A stretch of 64,000 nt of DNA from Arbacia lixula (Eukaryota; Echinodermata; Echinoidea; Arbacioida; Arbaciidae). A model generated the notes under the pieces. That model saw only the letters and a program-made list of their open reading frames with translations, was not told the origin of the DNA and did no database searches. A program made the position numbers and the translations under genes. The stretch is taken from contig OZ022584.1 of NCBI GenBank assembly GCA_963669155.1, forward strand, positions 13,048,615 to 13,112,614. Direction: 5' to 3'. Shown here piece after piece: positions 23,401 through 31,256 of the stretch. The first letter of the stretch is position 1. Every line of letters starts with the position of its first letter.

Positions 23401-24946
23401 GTTCTCGGCTCGAGTGACTGGCATGGAATTTGATCGCTGCGGCGGCCTCCGCGCTATGCTATACGGTGCCTGCGTGGAGCTGCTCAAGTGATTGAAATTG
23501 ATATTGACTTCAGTTGTGTAGGGCAGGCTCTGCATGGGGGTGTAACTCCTAGAGAAGAGCTGGGTCGATGGGGACAAACTTCCGTCGGATGAAAAGTCAC
23601 TCATGTGTGAAGCTGTGTCGCCCATTCCGCAGCGAAAGTGTTCAGTGCTAGTTAGCAATGGTCTTGACTTGAGGCTGTACACTGATTGAGAAAACTTTAA
23701 CTGATGATGAAACAGGAATTACATGTACGCCATCTCCAGAAGTAACTGTTCATCTATTTTATAGGTACTGTTAATATCACTGATACTTTGGGAGAAAAAA
23801 CACAGTCAACAACAAAATGATTAGATAAATCAGCAATGCACATTATAAATGCTCTAATAGAACATCTCAAGACAATTTCTATGATATCCTACTTATGGTG
23901 GTACATGTTTCTTGCACACTAATTGTTCTTCATTGAAATATCTATATTGATTTGAGTTCAACACCAGTTAAAAAAAAAAAATAAACCCCTCAAAAAAAGT
24001 TCTGAAACTCAGGTTTGAAGGGTTATCTTCAGTTGATTCATTATCATAATTGTGATATCATAAAATAGCTTGATTATTCGTCATTTGTAATGCTTACACA
24101 ATCATGGAATGCACAGACCTTCTGAATATGCAGCAAGGTAAAAAATGAACTGTTGCAAAATTCTGTGTATTCTGTTTGTTTTGCACATGAAATGAGTTTG
24201 AATGATGTTGATGCGGCAATGCATGAACATTCATTGTCACGTTGACTTTAGCATATTTTGACTGGCCCAGCAAAGATATTTTTACTGGTCATGTCGGACC
24301 AATAAATCTGGCTGAAAATTTACTGACGCGACAGCGATTTTTACCGGCCCGGGCTTTTGGACCGGTGCTAGTGTCGCGCCCTTGTATCTTTAAAAGCAAA
24401 TGTGAAAAGTAAATAATAGCTTGGTTTCTTGCCTATGGGAATAAGCGGTTATCTATCATACATAGATAAAAAATTATATGTGGGATCATATTAACAGCAA
24501 TGAAAGACATGTACCTTTAGATGAACGAAGTCTTAATGAACCCCTACACACCATAAATTACCAGAAATATGGGCAGCATGATATGTGCAAGGGCCTGGAG
24601 TAAAGGCTCCTACATGTCTATGGTCTCTTAACCCTCATAATACCAAGTAGCTGTGAATAAGAACATGGTTTCTTACCTATGGGACTGAGTGAGGAAAGTG
24701 GCATCCCTTGGTAAAGATCTCAAGGAGGCTTTCCAAGTCTAAGTGGGATCAAAATCATTACATGCGATATTAACATTCGTGACATACCTTGAGATTCTTG
24801 TTGATGGGCAGTGGCGTCTGGATGTTGATGATGTTGGACGGGCGGAGGATTGAGTGAGGGAGGCTGGTCGGAGAGTCCCCAAACCCGGCCTTAGCAGTCA
24901 CGCAGTTTTCCTTGTCAAGCACTGGGGAGAACGGGCACCCATTCAT
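281..24946 (-). CDS. TACC: TACC family centrosome/spindle protein, C-terminus outside window
   Basis: Gene-level entry for 13 joined coding exons (5' to 3'): 24946-24788, 15881-15685, 15115-14856, 14479-14329, 13752-13430, 12846-12796, 6428-6361, 5856-5778, 4867-4641, 3645-3562, 2165-2085, 1007-898, 324-281. All junctions have AG/GT borders and the codon phases join throughout, giving 611 residues. Recognition rests on QSLYVKFDPLVKG, the LLRYSQTDMDAAV entry into the TACC domain, ALIVEYEKSIQQLM in the coiled coil, and an N-terminal SILRPS...KVSFQTP region like vertebrate TACC3. TACC proteins bind ch-TOG/XMAP215-type microtubule polymerases and Aurora A, and stabilise centrosomal and spindle microtubules (family knowledge). 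The middle is acidic, Pro/Ser-rich and probably disordered. About 130 C-terminal residues should lie before base 1. Vertebrates have TACC1-3, and orthology to one paralogue cannot be set here. Confidence 0.93.
685..848. repeat. Foldback element, family A copy 1
   Basis: Terminal inverted repeats of the form GGGCCC.GTTGCATAAAA.T.ACCAT with an AT-rich core containing CAGCCAATCAGATTCAAGG. The same structure occurs at 6921-7069, 15989-16126 and 43010-43151. No coding capacity: a non-autonomous miniature inverted-repeat element (MITE). Confidence 0.85.
898..1007 (-). CDS. TACC: TACC coding exon 12, coiled coil
   Basis: 110 bases encoding AEEKYNEYEKRLQASNEKLN then DSAKTKEILEKSSSDM. The charged, heptad-like helix contains no proline or glycine. 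Acceptor CCCTGCCCAG, donor GTAGGT. The inverted-repeat element at 685-848 ends about 50 bases from the donor. Confidence 0.9.
1008..2084. other. TACC intron between exons 11 and 12
   Basis: About 1.1 kb of AT-rich intron. No repeat family shared with the rest of the window and no exon are apparent. Confidence 0.5.
2085..2165 (-). CDS. TACC: TACC coding exon 11, start of TACC coiled coil
   Basis: Exactly 27 codons: LLRYSQTDMDAAVLEAARAA then TVKAQKA. It matches the YSQ.D.DA start of the conserved C-terminal TACC domain, a parallel coiled coil that recruits XMAP215/ch-TOG proteins. Acceptor CTCTACAG, donor GTAAGT. Confidence 0.93.
2564..2650. repeat. Short inverted repeat, family M copy 1
   Basis: GGGTGCTA ... 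TAGCACCC ends enclose sequence resembling 8275-8375 (AAATTCATGCTA, GGTCTAA, CCAT). A small degraded foldback element. Confidence 0.5.
3131..3500. repeat. Long foldback element, family B copy 1
   Basis: About 370 bp. The left half (AAGGGAATGTACTGTACTGG, CAATCTTCTTGCCAATGG) is repeated as its reverse complement in the right half, around a centre at TTCCGGCCGAA. Other copies: 7822-8180, 20411-20503 (deleted), 29408-29778, 58537-58915. Ends are of the AAGGGA/TCCCTTTAA type. No coding capacity. Confidence 0.9.
3562..3645 (-). CDS. TACC: TACC coding exon 10 (28 codons)
   Basis: Encodes DVIDGANMSEVPRVGAPRVR then SSDEGIVQ, phase 0 at both ends. It leads directly into LLRYSQ of the next exon, as the IVDLLQYSQ-like sequence does in vertebrate TACC. 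Acceptor GTTCAG, donor GTATGG. Confidence 0.88.
4336..4610. repeat. Family C foldback element, left end missing
   Basis: Carries the family C interior (AACAGAAAAAGACCAATTTA, CGTCACAAAATCAAAATTTT) and right terminus CAGGGTGGACTATCCCTTTA. The matching left terminus is not present, so the copy is truncated. Ends next to TACC exon 9. Confidence 0.75.
4641..4867 (-). CDS. TACC: TACC coding exon 9, linker before the TACC domain
   Basis: 227 bases encoding a Pro/Gly/Ser-rich linker: LRGPLQPLEPEGGDLLQMKT, PSPSQILGGG, then SPDGTTASQDQVKNVDSLLS. Acceptor AACCCCAG preceded by a C-rich tract, donor GTAAGA. It ends in phase 0. Confidence 0.88.
4990..5140. repeat. MITE with AAGCCACAGGC termini
   Basis: Inverted termini AAAGCCACAGGCCGGTAATT and AATTACCAGCCTGTGGCTTT enclose about 105 bp. 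Only one copy is recognised in the window. Confidence 0.75.
5331..5382 (+). other. CTGACGA...GAAAC motif, weak ribozyme-like fold
   Basis: CTGACGA (5331-5337) is followed by a GTGT/GCAC hairpin, then GAAA (5356-5359) and an ACGG/CCGT stem (5359-5362 with 5379-5382). The order resembles a hammerhead core with stems II and III, as carried by Penelope-like retroelements. The flanks do not pair as stem I and an extra A precedes stem II, so this is resemblance only. Confidence 0.2.
5402..5606. repeat. Family D hairpin insertion with 14-bp direct repeats
   Basis: AAACGATTATCAGT occurs at 5402-5415 and again at 5593-5606, bracketing the insert 5416-5592. The insert contains a near-perfect hairpin: TTAGGCATACACCCAG...GCATCCTG-type arm and its reverse complement ending CTGGGTGTATGCCTAA. 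Related sequence occurs at 11851-12080 and 59100-59465. A 14-bp duplication suits target-primed retroposition better than most DNA transposons. Confidence 0.75.
5778..5856 (-). CDS. TACC: TACC coding exon 8, FDPL signature
   Basis: 79 bases encoding FQESALARQSLYVKFDPLVK then GCPTPP. The ALARQSLYVKFDPL string is close to the highly conserved KQSLYLKFDPLL segment ahead of the TACC domain in vertebrate TACC proteins, and is the clearest family marker in the gene. Acceptor CTGCCAG, donor GTAAGT. Confidence 0.95.
6361..6428 (-). CDS. TACC: TACC coding exon 7 (68 bases)
   Basis: Encodes FANSDPAAFDVDFLEKAGG and three further residues. The acceptor TTTCTTCTCTGACAG is strong and gives the correct phase. 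A nearer AACAG would break the frame with exon 6. Donor GTAAGT. Confidence 0.87.
6921..7069. repeat. Foldback element, family A copy 2
   Basis: Intact inverted termini GGGGCCTGTTGCATAAAACT and its near-complement ending GCAACGGGGCCC. The interior includes TTACCATTAATGGTAA. Confidence 0.85.
7822..8180. repeat. Long foldback element, family B copy 2
   Basis: Left end TTTAAAGGGAATATACTGTA. The right arm ends GTCTTCCCTTTAA and lacks the CAGTACAGTATAT segment, a small terminal deletion compared with 29408-29778. Confidence 0.85.
8275..8375. repeat. Short inverted repeat, family M copy 2
   Basis: GGGTGGTAAATTCATGCTAT and GTGGTCTAAACCATGG match the layout at 2564-2650. Diverged. Confidence 0.4.
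8718..8837. repeat. Foldback element, family E copy 1
   Basis: Termini GGGCCCTGTCTTATAAAG and CTTTATAGGACAGGACCC with internal GATCAATCGCAAGTC repeated in both arms. Other copies at 22039-22171 and 43146-43214. Confidence 0.8.
8870..9044. repeat. Foldback element, family F copy 1
   Basis: Arms GGGGGTGTGTCACCAAGCTG and CAGCTTGGTGAAACACCCCC, each followed inward by TTCGTAAGTT or its complement. The same element, larger, is at 21162-21476. Confidence 0.85.
9517..9560. repeat. GA microsatellite
   Basis: Interrupted (GA)n tract of about 44 bp. Confidence 0.9.
11284..11301. repeat. Poly-G run
   Basis: About 16 consecutive G after GGT. It sits in a G-rich stretch (11150-11320) within a TACC intron. 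Confidence 0.85.
11409..11462. repeat. GAT microsatellite
   Basis: About 17 GAT units. It produces false poly-Asp and poly-Ser open frames. Confidence 0.95.
11851..12080. repeat. Family D element, copy 2
   Basis: Shares CACCCAGTAG, ATGCTCCATCCT, AAATGAATGAAAA and GGTGTATGCCTAAAT with 5416-5592, in inverted arms. The longer centre contains GCAGTAGATTGCAGG, also seen in the 59100-59465 copy. Confidence 0.7.
12796..12846 (-). CDS. TACC: TACC coding exon 6 (51 bases)
   Basis: Encodes GIPDVIEDDEFRPATE with split codons at both ends. Acceptor TTTCTCTCTCAG, donor GTAACT. Phase (2-base start, 1-base end) matches exons 5 and 7, which supports this small exon despite its length. Confidence 0.85.
13430..13752 (-). 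CDS. TACC: TACC coding exon 5, basic then acidic linker
   Basis: 323 bases. It starts SPNQKKRTPKKKTPSPSR, a basic cluster that could be a nuclear localisation signal. A Pro-rich stretch, a run of five Glu and a Glu/Gly-rich segment follow, ending MMPSFDAQ. Acceptor CTTTCTCAG, donor GTACGA. The GC-rich coding sequence contrasts with the AT-rich introns on both sides. Confidence 0.88.
14329..14479 (-). CDS. TACC: TACC coding exon 4, second DPF motif
   Basis: 151 bases encoding TNKMQNSPPIRKRDMSD then GPDFDFENIKDPFGTSSK and VDNSPLVT. The DPFGTSSKVDNSPLVTK stretch repeats the spacing of NPFQSTNKMQNSPPIRK, which spans the previous junction. This suggests an internal duplication typical of TACC proteins. 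Donor GTATGT; acceptor ATTTCAG. Confidence 0.9.
14856..15115 (-). CDS. TACC: TACC coding exon 3, first NPF motif
   Basis: 260 bases; the phase joins exons 2 and 4 only if the acceptor is GATACAG at 15116 rather than the internal CTGCAG. It encodes a Ser/Pro/Glu-rich stretch (QLSPIAGAGEEQTPSP, EEDTSALPPPPEPAR) followed by KNIYELSEEDLVNMNPFQ. The NPFQ continues into the next exon as STNKMQNSPPIRK, a TACC-type NPF...NSP motif. Confidence 0.88.
15685..15881 (-). CDS. TACC: TACC coding exon 2, VSFQTP segment
   Basis: 65 codons plus two bases. It opens VSFQTPAQGTTFERL, which joined to the preceding NKNLK gives KVSFQTP, matching the KVTFQTP stretch of vertebrate TACC3. The acceptor has a good pyrimidine tract (CTCTCTGCTGCTGTGTCAAG). 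An alternative AG 12 bases inside (TTCCAG|ACTCCG) keeps the frame. The rest includes SPYNAVRELDEKERWSERA and a predicted helix DYLTVAADILNQIIDNLPL. The donor is AG|GTGCCA. Confidence 0.85.
15989..16126. repeat. Foldback element, family A copy 3
   Basis: TTGGGCTCTGTTGCATAAAA at the left and TTATGCAATGGGGTC at the right. More diverged termini than the copies at 6921 and 43010. Confidence 0.75.
18906..19101. repeat. Direct duplication with inverted spacer
   Basis: A roughly 50-bp block (CTATCATGTGGGAGCCTGTA ... GGGGGAACTC) occurs at about 18950-19001 and 19050-19101. Between them the upstream sequence CATCAGATTGAAGCGCAATG is present as its reverse complement, so the region can form a stem of about 45 bp. 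Confidence 0.85.
19144..19256. repeat. G-rich minisatellite
   Basis: Tandem units of about 17 bp, GGGGGGAGGGGGCAGGTA-like, repeated three times exactly, then variant G-rich units. Many GGGG runs on the plus strand make G-quadruplex formation likely. Confidence 0.9.
20411..20503. repeat. Family B element, internally deleted copy
   Basis: Keeps the left 75 bases (TATATACTGTACTGGGAAGA to CTTCTTGCCAATG) then jumps to the terminal AGTATATACCCTTTAA. The foldback right arm has been lost. Confidence 0.8.
21162..21476. repeat. Foldback element, family F copy 2
   Basis: GTACCGGGGGGTGGGGGTGT at the left and AACACCCCCCGGTAC at the right. Internal arms CACCAAGCTGTTTGTAAGCT and AGCTTACAAACAGCTTGGTG. About 315 bp. 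Confidence 0.85.
22039..22171. repeat. Foldback element, family E copy 2
   Basis: GTCCCGTCTTAATAAGAATT and TTTTAAGACAGCTCCC termini with AGATCAATCGCAACC inside. Older than copy 1, judging by mismatches. Confidence 0.65.
22597..23625 (-). CDS. Large alternative exon, probable alternative TACC N-terminus
   Basis: A 343-codon open frame from ATG 23625 (MGDTASHMSDFSSDG) to a donor CAG|GTAGTTTG at 22596. It stays open upstream to about 23682, with a TAA further up. Low-complexity features include a run of five Gly followed by AQRRR, a QEQEQEQQ tract, and an acidic C-terminal half with SDDELMARLRQRDVKK and SDSLFTDAELSQLDHDGE. Coding-like GC content stands out from the flanking introns. It ends in phase 0 and can splice directly to the phase-0 KVSFQTP exon at 15881. 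The AG at 23683 (CTCAATCAG) is out of phase with TACC exon 1, so an alternative first exon is more likely than a cassette. I do not recognise this domain. A separate gene ending about 70 bases further on is possible. Confidence 0.6.
24250..24385. repeat. Single-ended transposon terminus fragment
   Basis: On the minus strand it begins GGGCGCGACACTAGCACCGG and contains repeated GGTAAAAAT and CAGTAAAAAT words, like the subterminal motifs of hAT-type elements. No opposite terminus was found nearby. Confidence 0.35.
24788..24946 (-). CDS. TACC: TACC coding exon 1 (N-terminus)
   Basis: Encodes 53 residues beginning MNGCPFSPVLDKENC and ending INKNLK. It contains the KEN/SILRPS segment found near the N-terminus of vertebrate TACC3. 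The ATG at 24946-24944 is in frame and preceded by AACA. An acceptor CAG lies at 24953-24951, so the exon probably starts at 24950 with four untranslated bases and further leader exons lie upstream. A nearer acceptor (CCAG before 24921) would remove this ATG but keep the frame after LDKENC. The donor GTATGT follows in phase 0. The reading frame is open above the ATG, so the start is likely but not proven. Confidence 0.8.
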
Positions 24947-25376
24947 TGTTCTGCGTCCAGTTGACGGTAGAGACGAAGAAAGATCGATAGCAATGAATCC
25001 AGAGGATTATGACATCACAAACAATTTAAAACAAAGTATAATGAATCATGCATCGTTTCTAAGAAATAAATCACTTTTGATTTGCCCCATGACTGACCAT
25101 TACACACATAAGAAATACTTCAACACATGCTCATACTGGTGCAGCAATTACGTCTTATGACCTCACTCAATCCACCCTCATTTCTTCAAACAATCTTGAC
25201 TCAGCCTGCAACTGTTCTTGCCTTCAAGGAAGGAAAAAAGCAGAGCGAGCCTGTCACACACAGGAACTCTGGTAGTCGTGACGATCACTTTCCATCACAA
25301 CACAACAGGCCCGGATGACCACACAGTACACATTATTAGACAACATTCCATCCTTCAAGCAAGCTACATACATGTA

Positions 25377-25480
25377 TGTGTAGTATGTGCAAGTGTGTGT
25401 ATCTGTGTGCATGTATGTTTGTGTGTGTGTGTGTGGGGCACGTATGTCCATGTGTTTGTATGCATGTGTGTATGTGTAAA
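25377..25480. repeat. TG-rich microsatellite region
   Basis: Imperfect (TG)n with TGTATG and GTGTGTGCATG interruptions, capable of alternating purine-pyrimidine structure. Confidence 0.7.
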
Positions 25481-27897
25481 CATGTGATGACAAATGCTTC
25501 TTAATTGAACCTCAATGTCATTGCAATAAATTCCATACAATGTGGGACTGATCCCAGAAAGAACAACACTGCAGCTGCATAAGCCATTTTCTTGGCACTA
25601 TGCAGTGTGTGACAGTGACACTTGATACTAATACCAGTTTATAAGTGCGTCGTTTGACATTGTTATGTGCACTGTACAAAAAAAGCAATGCATCATACGT
25701 GCTCTTAGCCAGAAAGCTGTGCTTGACATGTTTGAAATGAATCATTATAAAAATAAGCCAAAAGTTACTTTTAGGCTGCAAGTTATGACAACGTTTGACA
25801 ATAATAAGCCCACATTTGCAGGGGAATAAGCCTATAATCTGCATACCGATTGGATAAGAATGCTTATTGGATGTTCGTGGGAACCATGTGGTACAGGTGT
25901 AGTTGGCAGACCACGTTAGTCCGTATGTGCTGAAATTGTGGTCTGTTAGTTGCTACACAGTGCACCGTACATACTTACGTACATAAATATTTTGCGAGTG
26001 AGTTTGGTTTGTGGATGTTTGTACTGCACTGTGTTGCGCTGACTAAGCCCAGGGTCATATCATGCAGCATTGACACAAATGAAAGTAGCCGTTGACAAAA
26101 CTACGACCCTAATTACAAGTGCTAGTTCCTACATTAGCTCACAAACACACACAAAAAAATGGAAAAAACAATCAGGAGTGGACAAATGTTTTTATGTTTT
26201 TGTTTAACATCACAATTCTTTTGTATTGCATTGTTTCATCGGACACATGATTGTGGAAAAAAAAAATCAGATTTACAGACTAATCCGTCTCAGGCTCACT
26301 TAATTATGCACGCAGGATACTGAACTTACTGCTCCATATCAGATACTCAAGTCAATCTCACAGAGTAAATCAATCAGTGATATGATATCCCAAATTTCAA
26401 ATCAAATATTTTCATGCAATACCAAATTACTGAGAACTACTAGCTTTCTACGCCTACTGCCTACATGTATACTGGACATGGCATCAGTCCTTGGAAACTA
26501 ACCTGAGAGATGATAAATAATCAAGGCAAGTAGCACCCAGAATGCCTTTTAAGCCTCAAGCAAGCTGAGTGAGAGTGTGCGATTTTAGGCTTGCTTTGCG
26601 TACGTGTAGTAGCATGCTGACTCAGTGTGGCTAGAATTCTGATCTCCCTCTATCTATCTCTATCTCTGCTGAAGATGTACTTATTGGCTGCTGAATGGCC
26701 ATCCTGAAAAAGTATGACTCACTCCAGATTGAATCCAAAGAACGGAAGCACGTACATATGCACGGATCCCCACAAACACGATCACTGGAAATGCATCCAT
26801 GAAGCTCTTACAGTGTGTATCGACTTGTCTTGTACAGTGTAAGTGTACAATATGAATGACGGTGTTTTTAAAAAATCAGTGTAACGTTGCATTAATATAG
26901 AGGGGGACTGTACTTGTATGCACAGACAACACAATAATCAGTTCAAATTCACATCAAGAGCAGAAGAAAAATTAAGCCCATTACTGACCTTAAATGCATT
27001 TATAGGTCTTGAAATAAATATTTGCATGTTACTATTTTACTAATACTGTGTACAGTAACACAACAAGACAAATAACTAACAATGACTGGAAGGTAATGGA
27101 AAGGATCTCAAAACGTCATTTAAAGACAGCTAGTCCCTTTTTCAGATCACCACAAAACCATCGAAACATTGGCAAAACATATAGAGAACTGTTAGCAAGC
27201 TCTATATTCACAATTTGAAACTGATACGTAGTGTAAAATTCAAATAATGCACGTAAACAACGTTTGATTAATAGTCTTTACCTCAGGCACTTAGCAGTTT
27301 ATGTTGAAATATAATAATCATAATCAATATTATTGATTAATCTGTTTATTAAATTATAAAACGCATTATGAAAAAAATTGTTCTTTGGAAGGAATCATCT
27401 CCAAAGTTTGGTAGTTAGTCGTAAAATTAGGATTTCTCACACGCAGAATAACCACATAGATACTGTAACAAAGACTAATACTTTTTTCGTGGTACGAAAA
27501 AAGTCGGTTTGAAATTTAACGGCTGAAATTTTTTACATATACAGAAAGCTTCAACATGCTATATTCTTAGAAATGGTCTTGAATCACACTTTCTTCAATT
27601 TACGATTGTGATAGACGATTTGAAATTTTAAGCTTGCAAAAGGGACGGACAATCTTTAAAGGTAATAGGCTGCTCCTAAAACAAGCATTGTACAGTTTAT
27701 CCCTTTCAGTCCCATACTCCCATAGGTAATAAACAGTGTTGTAATTGACATGGAATAACCGGTATCAGTGCTTGCTAAAGACAGGATTAATACTACATTT
27801 ACATGTAGTATTATGTACTCTCGGGCAATGATTACTGGAGCAGCATATCATGGACACAATTACAGAATGACATCGAGCTTACACATCTTTCACACTT

Positions 27898-28300
27898 GGT
27901 GCGTCTTTATTAGCCCGATCAGACGAATTAGCGAGCTATAGTTTACTGATCTGGGGAACTAGCCTGAAAATGCAATCGCGTCTTCATTAGCTCGAAACTC
28001 GGGATACGTAAGCTAAAAACTCGGGATGCATAAATTATCCCGAGTTTCGCACATACCAGCAGTCTGCAACGGGAATAGGCCATGACCGCATGGCTTCGGT
28101 TGTGAGCTCGCATTCACACACGTATAAAAACCTATTACGTAAACAATGCCTCGTGGGCGCTGATGCGAGCCAAATAGCGAGCTATTTTGCCTGATCTGGC
28201 TAATGAAGACGCTAATAGCTAGCTATTTCGTGATCCGGCTAGCTATCCCGATCAGAACAAGCTCGCTATTTCGCCCACATCGGGCTAATGAAGACGCACC
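27898..28300. repeat. 403-bp inverted-repeat element, GGTGCGTCTT termini
   Basis: Starts GGTGCGTCTTTATTAGCCCG and ends CGGGCTAATGAAGACGCACC. Internal repeats of TTAGCTCG, GCGAGCTAT and CTCGGGAT in both orientations. Markedly CpG-rich against its surroundings. Single copy here, no ORF. Confidence 0.85.
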
Positions 28301-29407
28301 TACTCTGTGCTTTATACATTAGTCTGAACTTGAGTAACAAGTATAAATACAGATGTGCCAGCAAAGCCCAAGGCATTGTTTAGACTTGGGGTACAGTATG
28401 TGGAAAGAAGAGAGCACCTCTCTGTAGGAGTCCTCTTGCAGTATTTAGGAAACGGGGAGAACAGTTGGAAAGAAGAAGGGTGCCACTGTCCCCTTCCTCA
28501 CCCTCGCCTGGGGTCTAAAGAGGAGGGACAGGGCGCAGAGTTTTGACCCTCTCCTGTCCCCTCGCTTTGTCCATTTAAGGTCATGAAGTTATGCTTGCAC
28601 ATACATGTACAATTACGATAAGGTCGAATCAAGCTGAAATTTACACACCATATAGTCAAAGGATGTAATTTTTTTTTTTAGAAGCAGGTTTCATGACATT
28701 TTATCAATCATAATTCTTGTAATAATCCTGTGAATATGTCATGAGATCTTCACTTTTGGATGAAATTGGGTCTACAGTACAATTGAGTGTGTAGTACGTT
28801 CAAACAACTACAATGCCCATTGTGCATCACACATTCAAACCAGCATGGTCTTTTCTGCCAAAAGCATCATAAATTATCCATAAGACAGTGTAACAGCAGT
28901 TGGTAATAGATTGCTACCCCTGTAGGTGTCATACCTAATGATCATTGATGTGTTCTGAATTAATGATCTAATCACACATGTGTACAGTTCTAGGTCCAAA
29001 TTTGTCTCACAGGATTAATAAAAACCTACTTCTAAAAAGATGATATCCCTTGACTTTATGTTGTTTCATATCCAGCTTGATTTGAGTTGGAACTTAATTT
29101 GAATTATTTTTCAAAAGTGGCACTGAAAGCCTTCTTTAACACCAAGAAGTTTGACCCAAGCATACAATTACACATACTGTATCTTTCTTATTTTTTGTTT
29201 AGAAAAAAAACATGTTGCACACAACAATGTCTGGAAATAAAATGCTTGGAATTGATTTGGAAACACAATGAAGCCAAGTTTCAACGAACTGAAGCTGACA
29301 GAATAAACTTTGTACACTGTACAGGTACATTGTACTGTTGGCCTAATTTACATTGCATGTGCAGGTTAATAGGCCTACTGTACGGTATACTGGACATGTG
29401 CATGTAC

Positions 29408-29778
29408 TTAAAGGGTATACTGTACTGGGAAGGCAAAAAATCCTTCAAAATGTAATTTTTAGCAATCTTCTTGCCAATGGTCTTAAATTCATGTATTGCC
29501 TATTTTAGAAGCTTGCTGAAAGTTATTTTCCCTCAAATGATCCACATACGGAGTAATTAATGATTAATGATTAAATCCTCAAAATGTTCGGGCAGAACAT
29601 TTTGAGGATTTGTGATCTAATCACTCATTACTCCAAATGTACATCATTTGAGGGCAAATAACTTTCAGCAAGCTTCTAAATTAGCCAATACATGAATTTA
29701 AGACCATTGGCAAGAAGATTGCTAACAATTACCTTTTGAAGGCTTTTTTGCCTTCCCAGTACAGTATATGTCCTTTAA
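29408..29778. repeat. Long foldback element, family B copy 4
   Basis: Best-preserved hairpin: TTAAAGGGTATACTGTACTG opens the left arm and CAGTACAGTATATGTCCTTT closes the right. The centre, AAAATGTTCGGGCAGAACAT, is nearly palindromic. Confidence 0.9.
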
Positions 29779-31256
29779 AACTTGATGAAGTACATCTAAT
29801 AAATAATACATGTGATGCTCTCATGCTCAATGTCAATCCCATATGATGTATACAGTACGAGCCAGGAGTACATGTCTATGTAGTACTGGTACTAGTACAT
29901 GTGTATGTACAGCTCTCGGAGTGGAAGGTATGTAAACAATGTGAAGAATGTACATGATGCAGCAGCAGTGCTAGAATGATTCAGGGGTAATTGTGGGATA
30001 TCGATGAGTAGTGTATGAAGTGACCAACGTCACTTTCATTTTCGCTCCTTGTCCATGTTGCATATTAACTTATTGATTGTAACTTCAATTGTCTACGAGG
30101 TCTCTAACATTAACAAGAACACAAGGAGTTTTCTAAGTTCTTTCTAGTTCATTGACGCACAGGAGTATTGCGTCTCGTGAGTCAACAGCTTCGGCATTGA
30201 TGCTATCACTTTGCATTTCACTACAAACAATTAGATTTTCAATCTATATAATAGCTGTTACTATAGTCATACAATACTACATGTACATGTACATTAATAA
30301 ACCTGGTAAATTATGTGCAGAAAGCAATCCAATCAAAGTGGAATCAAATGATATTCATTTATAATTTCCTTTCTACTATAATTTTAAAAAATGGTTCGAC
30401 CCATTTTCTTTCTAGCATTTTGTTTATGTAATTTGGCTGGCAAAACAGTGTTACTTTTCATTGTCAATCTGACTGAATTATAAATACAACTTAAGTTTTC
30501 AATTCCAAATTAAGATGTACAATGGATGTTTGACTTTTAAGAACTACTGTAGTCAAGATTTGTTCAGCAATCAAACTTAAAAATCTCAGAAACATTTGCT
30601 TTTCAAAACTATGTAGCCCACTCAAGTGTTTTTTCATTTTCACCCCTTACAATTCTCAATGACCCAGTATACACGGCGGTGTCATACATTTCCAGACACA
30701 TGCATTTGCCTCTACACCAGACGGTCATGCTGATGCAAGCAGGAAATTGGTCAAAGAAAATTGCTAAGTGCTTCAGGACTCCATGAAGAAAATCCTCTGG
30801 ACATGACAGTACAACAAGAACAGACAGCATCTACATCTACAGTACAGGCCAATGGGGTTCTCAGCCATGTTCATTTGGAGAGGTGTACATGATGTATGGA
30901 GACGTGAAGATAAAAACAAGGACATTTTGATGGAGCTACTTTTAAAGTATGAAGTCACGAAGAGAACATGTGCTTAACTATATTTTGCATTATACACTAT
31001 ACCCTTGGCGGAATGTATTTAAATCAAAAAGCTTGAAATAGGCGTCTCCATTTTGAAAAAAAAAATAAATACAAAAAATAAACGTCAACCACGTCCCTGA
31101 GAAATGGAAAGTTCCCAGCACAAAATATTATTTTACATGTACATGTATGTTGCAGTAGAAAAGCACAAATTTAACACATTGCCACATATTTCCCCATTAA
31201 AATGTATATATCAAACTGGTACTATAACATATTTTCCCTTTTATGCTTTATATCTA

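Larger units (their letters stand above)
15882..24787. other. 8.9 kb first coding intron of TACC
   Basis: Contains the alternative exon 22597-23625 and elements of families A, B, F and E, a hairpin/direct-repeat structure at 18906-19101, a G-rich minisatellite, and one single-ended transposon terminus near 24255. The stretch 16130-18900 is AT-rich and rich in TGTACATGTA-like words, with no supported gene. Confidence 0.6.
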
